Positions 62,801 to 64,000 of a stretch of 64,000 nt of DNA are shown here, one piece after another; position 1 is the first letter of the stretch, and each line of letters begins with the position of its first letter. The stretch comes from Aristolochia californica (Eukaryota > Streptophyta > Magnoliopsida > Piperales > Aristolochiaceae), in contig JARWKL010000010.1 in assembly GCA_029961685.1 (NCBI GenBank), forward strand, positions 10,747,931 through 10,811,930. Reading direction: 5' to 3'. The position numbers and the translations under genes are program-made. Below the pieces are notes generated by a model. The model saw only the letters and a list, made by a program, of their open reading frames with translations, was not told where the DNA came from and searched no databases.

Positions 62801-64000
62801 TATTAGGGGTTGTACTTGTGGAATTTCCAGAACATGGATAACAAAACCTTCGAGTTCATTTTTAGTGCCTGAAATAATTCTGAAATTTATTTTTTAGTAT
62901 AAATGAACTCTAAAATTTTCATTTTGTTATGCCTTATATCTTTTTTTTCTTTTCCAGAAAAATGGGAGAGTGAAAACTCATGTTTGGATCTGAAAACAAA
63001 TTTTAACATCCAAAATGGAAATGCACAAATGCTGAGAGAGATAGTTCCAAAAAGTATCTTTGATTTTTTAAGGATAGGCAAAAAGTGGGTTGTTTGGCCC
63101 AGGTAAATATCGAACCACTTGAGAATTTGATTTTTTCTACTCCTTGTAATTTTTGGATCATTAGGTCCACTTGCATCCTCAACTTGTTTCTGGCATGCAT
63201 ATCCACCACACTTAAAGCATGTTAGGATCATTTACAAGTCCCTTTCCTATAAAATTCCACCAAGCTTTATTATTAGGAGTTGTACTAGTGGAATTTAAAA
63301 AACAAGGATAACAAAACCTTGGAGTTCATTTTAGTGCCTGAAATAATTTTGAATTTTTTTTTTTGCTTACATGAACTCTAAAATTTTTATTTTGTTATGC
63401 CTTATATCTTTTTTGTTTACGAGAAAAATGGGACAGTGAAAACTCAAGTTTGGATCTGAAAAACAATTCGAACATCCAAAATGGCAATGCACAAATGTTG
63501 AGAGAGATAGTTCCAAAAAGTATCTGTGAATTTTTAAGGATAGGCAAAAAGTGGGTTGTCTGGCCCTGGTAAATATCCAACCAATTGAGAATTTGATTTT
63601 TTCTACTCCTTCAAATTTTTGGATCATTAGGTCCACTTGCATCATCAACATGTTTCTAGCATGCTTATCCACCACACTTAAAGCATGTTAGGATCAGTTA
63701 AAAGTCCCTTTCCTTTAAAATTCCACCAAGCTTTATTATTAGGGGTTGTACTAGTGGAATTTCCAGAACATGGATAAAAAAACTTTGGAGTTCATTTTTA
63801 GTGCCTAAAATAATTTTGAATTTTTTTTTTGCAAAAATGAACTCTAAAATTTTCTTTTTGTTATGCATTATATCTTTTTTTTCCCCAGAAAAATGGGAGA
63901 GTGAAAACTCAAGTTTGGATCTGAAAACAAATTTGAACATCCAAAATAGAAATGCACAAATGCTGAGAGAGATAGTTCCAAAAAATATCTGTGATTTTTT

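Larger units (their letters stand above)
1..64000. repeat. Satellite DNA array, ~465-bp monomer, head-to-tail
   Basis: One unit repeats about 138 times, always in the same orientation, with no interruption. I used the aagctt position (or its mutated equivalent) as the unit start; spacing is nearly always 460-469 bp. By hand count about 106 of 139 anchors keep an intact HindIII site, so genomic HindIII digestion should give a ladder with a step near 465 bp. Landmarks in order within a unit are aagctt, actagt, ggaatttcc, ccttggagttcat, a T-tract of about 7-16, gcatacatgaactc, tttacgagaaaaatggg, gaacatccaaaatgg, agttccaaaaagtatctg, gtgggttgtttggcc, aaatatccaaccacttg, ggatcattaggtcc, aacatgtttctggcatgc, ccaccacacttaaagc and cctataaaattccacc. 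The family is not recognised. It is non-coding, and its role is presumably structural heterochromatin. Confidence 0.97.
55288..64000. repeat. Mixed monomers, right part of window
   Basis: Anchors are 55400, 55868 (lost), 56319, 56785, 57250, 57679 (lost), 58147, 58612 (lost), 59081 (lost), 59549, 59997, 60463 (lost), 60928 (lost), 61393, 61860, 62326, 62792, 63262 and 63728. The last unit is cut by the window edge. Typical spacing is 465-470 bp, with short units at 55868 (451), 57250 (429) and 59549 (448). Most units carry aagctttatt (one extra T) and many gcatgcttatcc. Units near 55.4-56.3 kb and 62.8-63.7 kb share private variants. Confidence 0.88.

Noticed and set aside
1..64000. More than 150 open reading frames of 60-150 codons, mostly minus strand, with recurring peptides such as MVDMHARNMLRMQVDLMIQK and MDIYQGQTTHFLPILKNHRY
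   Set aside because: They are the same two or three frames of the satellite unit read once per copy. They overlap in different frames, are broken at random by single-base indels, resemble no family I know and show no codon-type conservation. They are not annotated as genes.
1..64000. Possible CRISPR array (regular repetition)
   Set aside because: There are no short repeats with unique spacers; the whole period is repeated, units are about 465 bp, and no cas-like genes are present.
1..64000. CENP-B box
   Set aside because: The core pattern nTTCGnnnnAnnCGGGn is not present in the consensus unit. The only CpG is in tttacgag, without the required flanks. I did not scan every variant unit exhaustively.
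1..64000. Array of LTRs or transposon fragments
   Set aside because: There are no TG...CA-bounded termini with target-site duplications, primer-binding site, polypurine tract or polymerase-like frame. Units abut directly without intervening sequence.
1..64000. Ribosomal DNA spacer or telomeric/subtelomeric repeats
   Set aside because: No rRNA-like conserved stretches and no telomere-type hexamer or heptamer runs were seen at any point.

Overview
The whole 64 kb window is one uninterrupted head-to-tail satellite DNA array. A single AT-rich unit of about 462-468 bp repeats in the same orientation from the first base to the last. I placed 139 unit anchors by hand, using the aagctt (HindIII) position of each unit. 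The array runs off both ends, so neither edge is visible. I found no protein-coding gene, tRNA, rRNA, transposon, CRISPR array or unique sequence. The many 60-150 residue open frames are the same few frames recurring once per unit, and I reject them as genes. A long array of this kind with higher-order structure, and with CpG reduced to about one site per consensus unit, points to constitutive heterochromatin of a eukaryotic nuclear genome (centromeric, pericentromeric, subtelomeric or knob-like). I do not recognise the satellite family and cannot name the species. CpG is depleted while CTG/CAG sites are not, which weakly suggests CpG-type methylation.

Layout: 1-4.9 kb holds mixed diverged units, with a 32-bp internal duplication near 2.57 kb. 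4.9-11.4 kb is a three-unit higher-order repeat (period about 1.385 kb, about 4.7 copies). 11.4-16.6 kb holds mixed units and the switch from the agtgcgtg to the agtgcctg subfamily. 16.6-23.4 kb is a four-unit higher-order repeat (period 1,853-1,856 bp, about 3.7 copies). 23.4-36.9 kb is mostly monomeric. 36.9-46.2 kb is a tandem duplication of a 4,874-bp block of ten full units plus one 205-bp truncated unit; the second copy lacks exactly one 468-bp unit. 46.2-51.5 kb holds mixed units with several deletions. 51.5-55.3 kb is a near-identical tandem pair of a 1,869-bp four-unit block. 55.3-64 kb holds mixed units with several short deletions.

The main interest is the recombination record. At least four amplification events with different register (3-mer, 4-mer, 10.5-mer, 4-mer) sit side by side in one array. 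Typical unit length steps from about 463 to 465 to 467 bp along the window. One unequal-exchange junction can be located to within a few bases, and deletion junctions recur in a small CATG-palindrome segment of the unit. All coordinates, counts and similarity statements come from reading by eye. Block boundaries are good to tens of bases unless stated otherwise.
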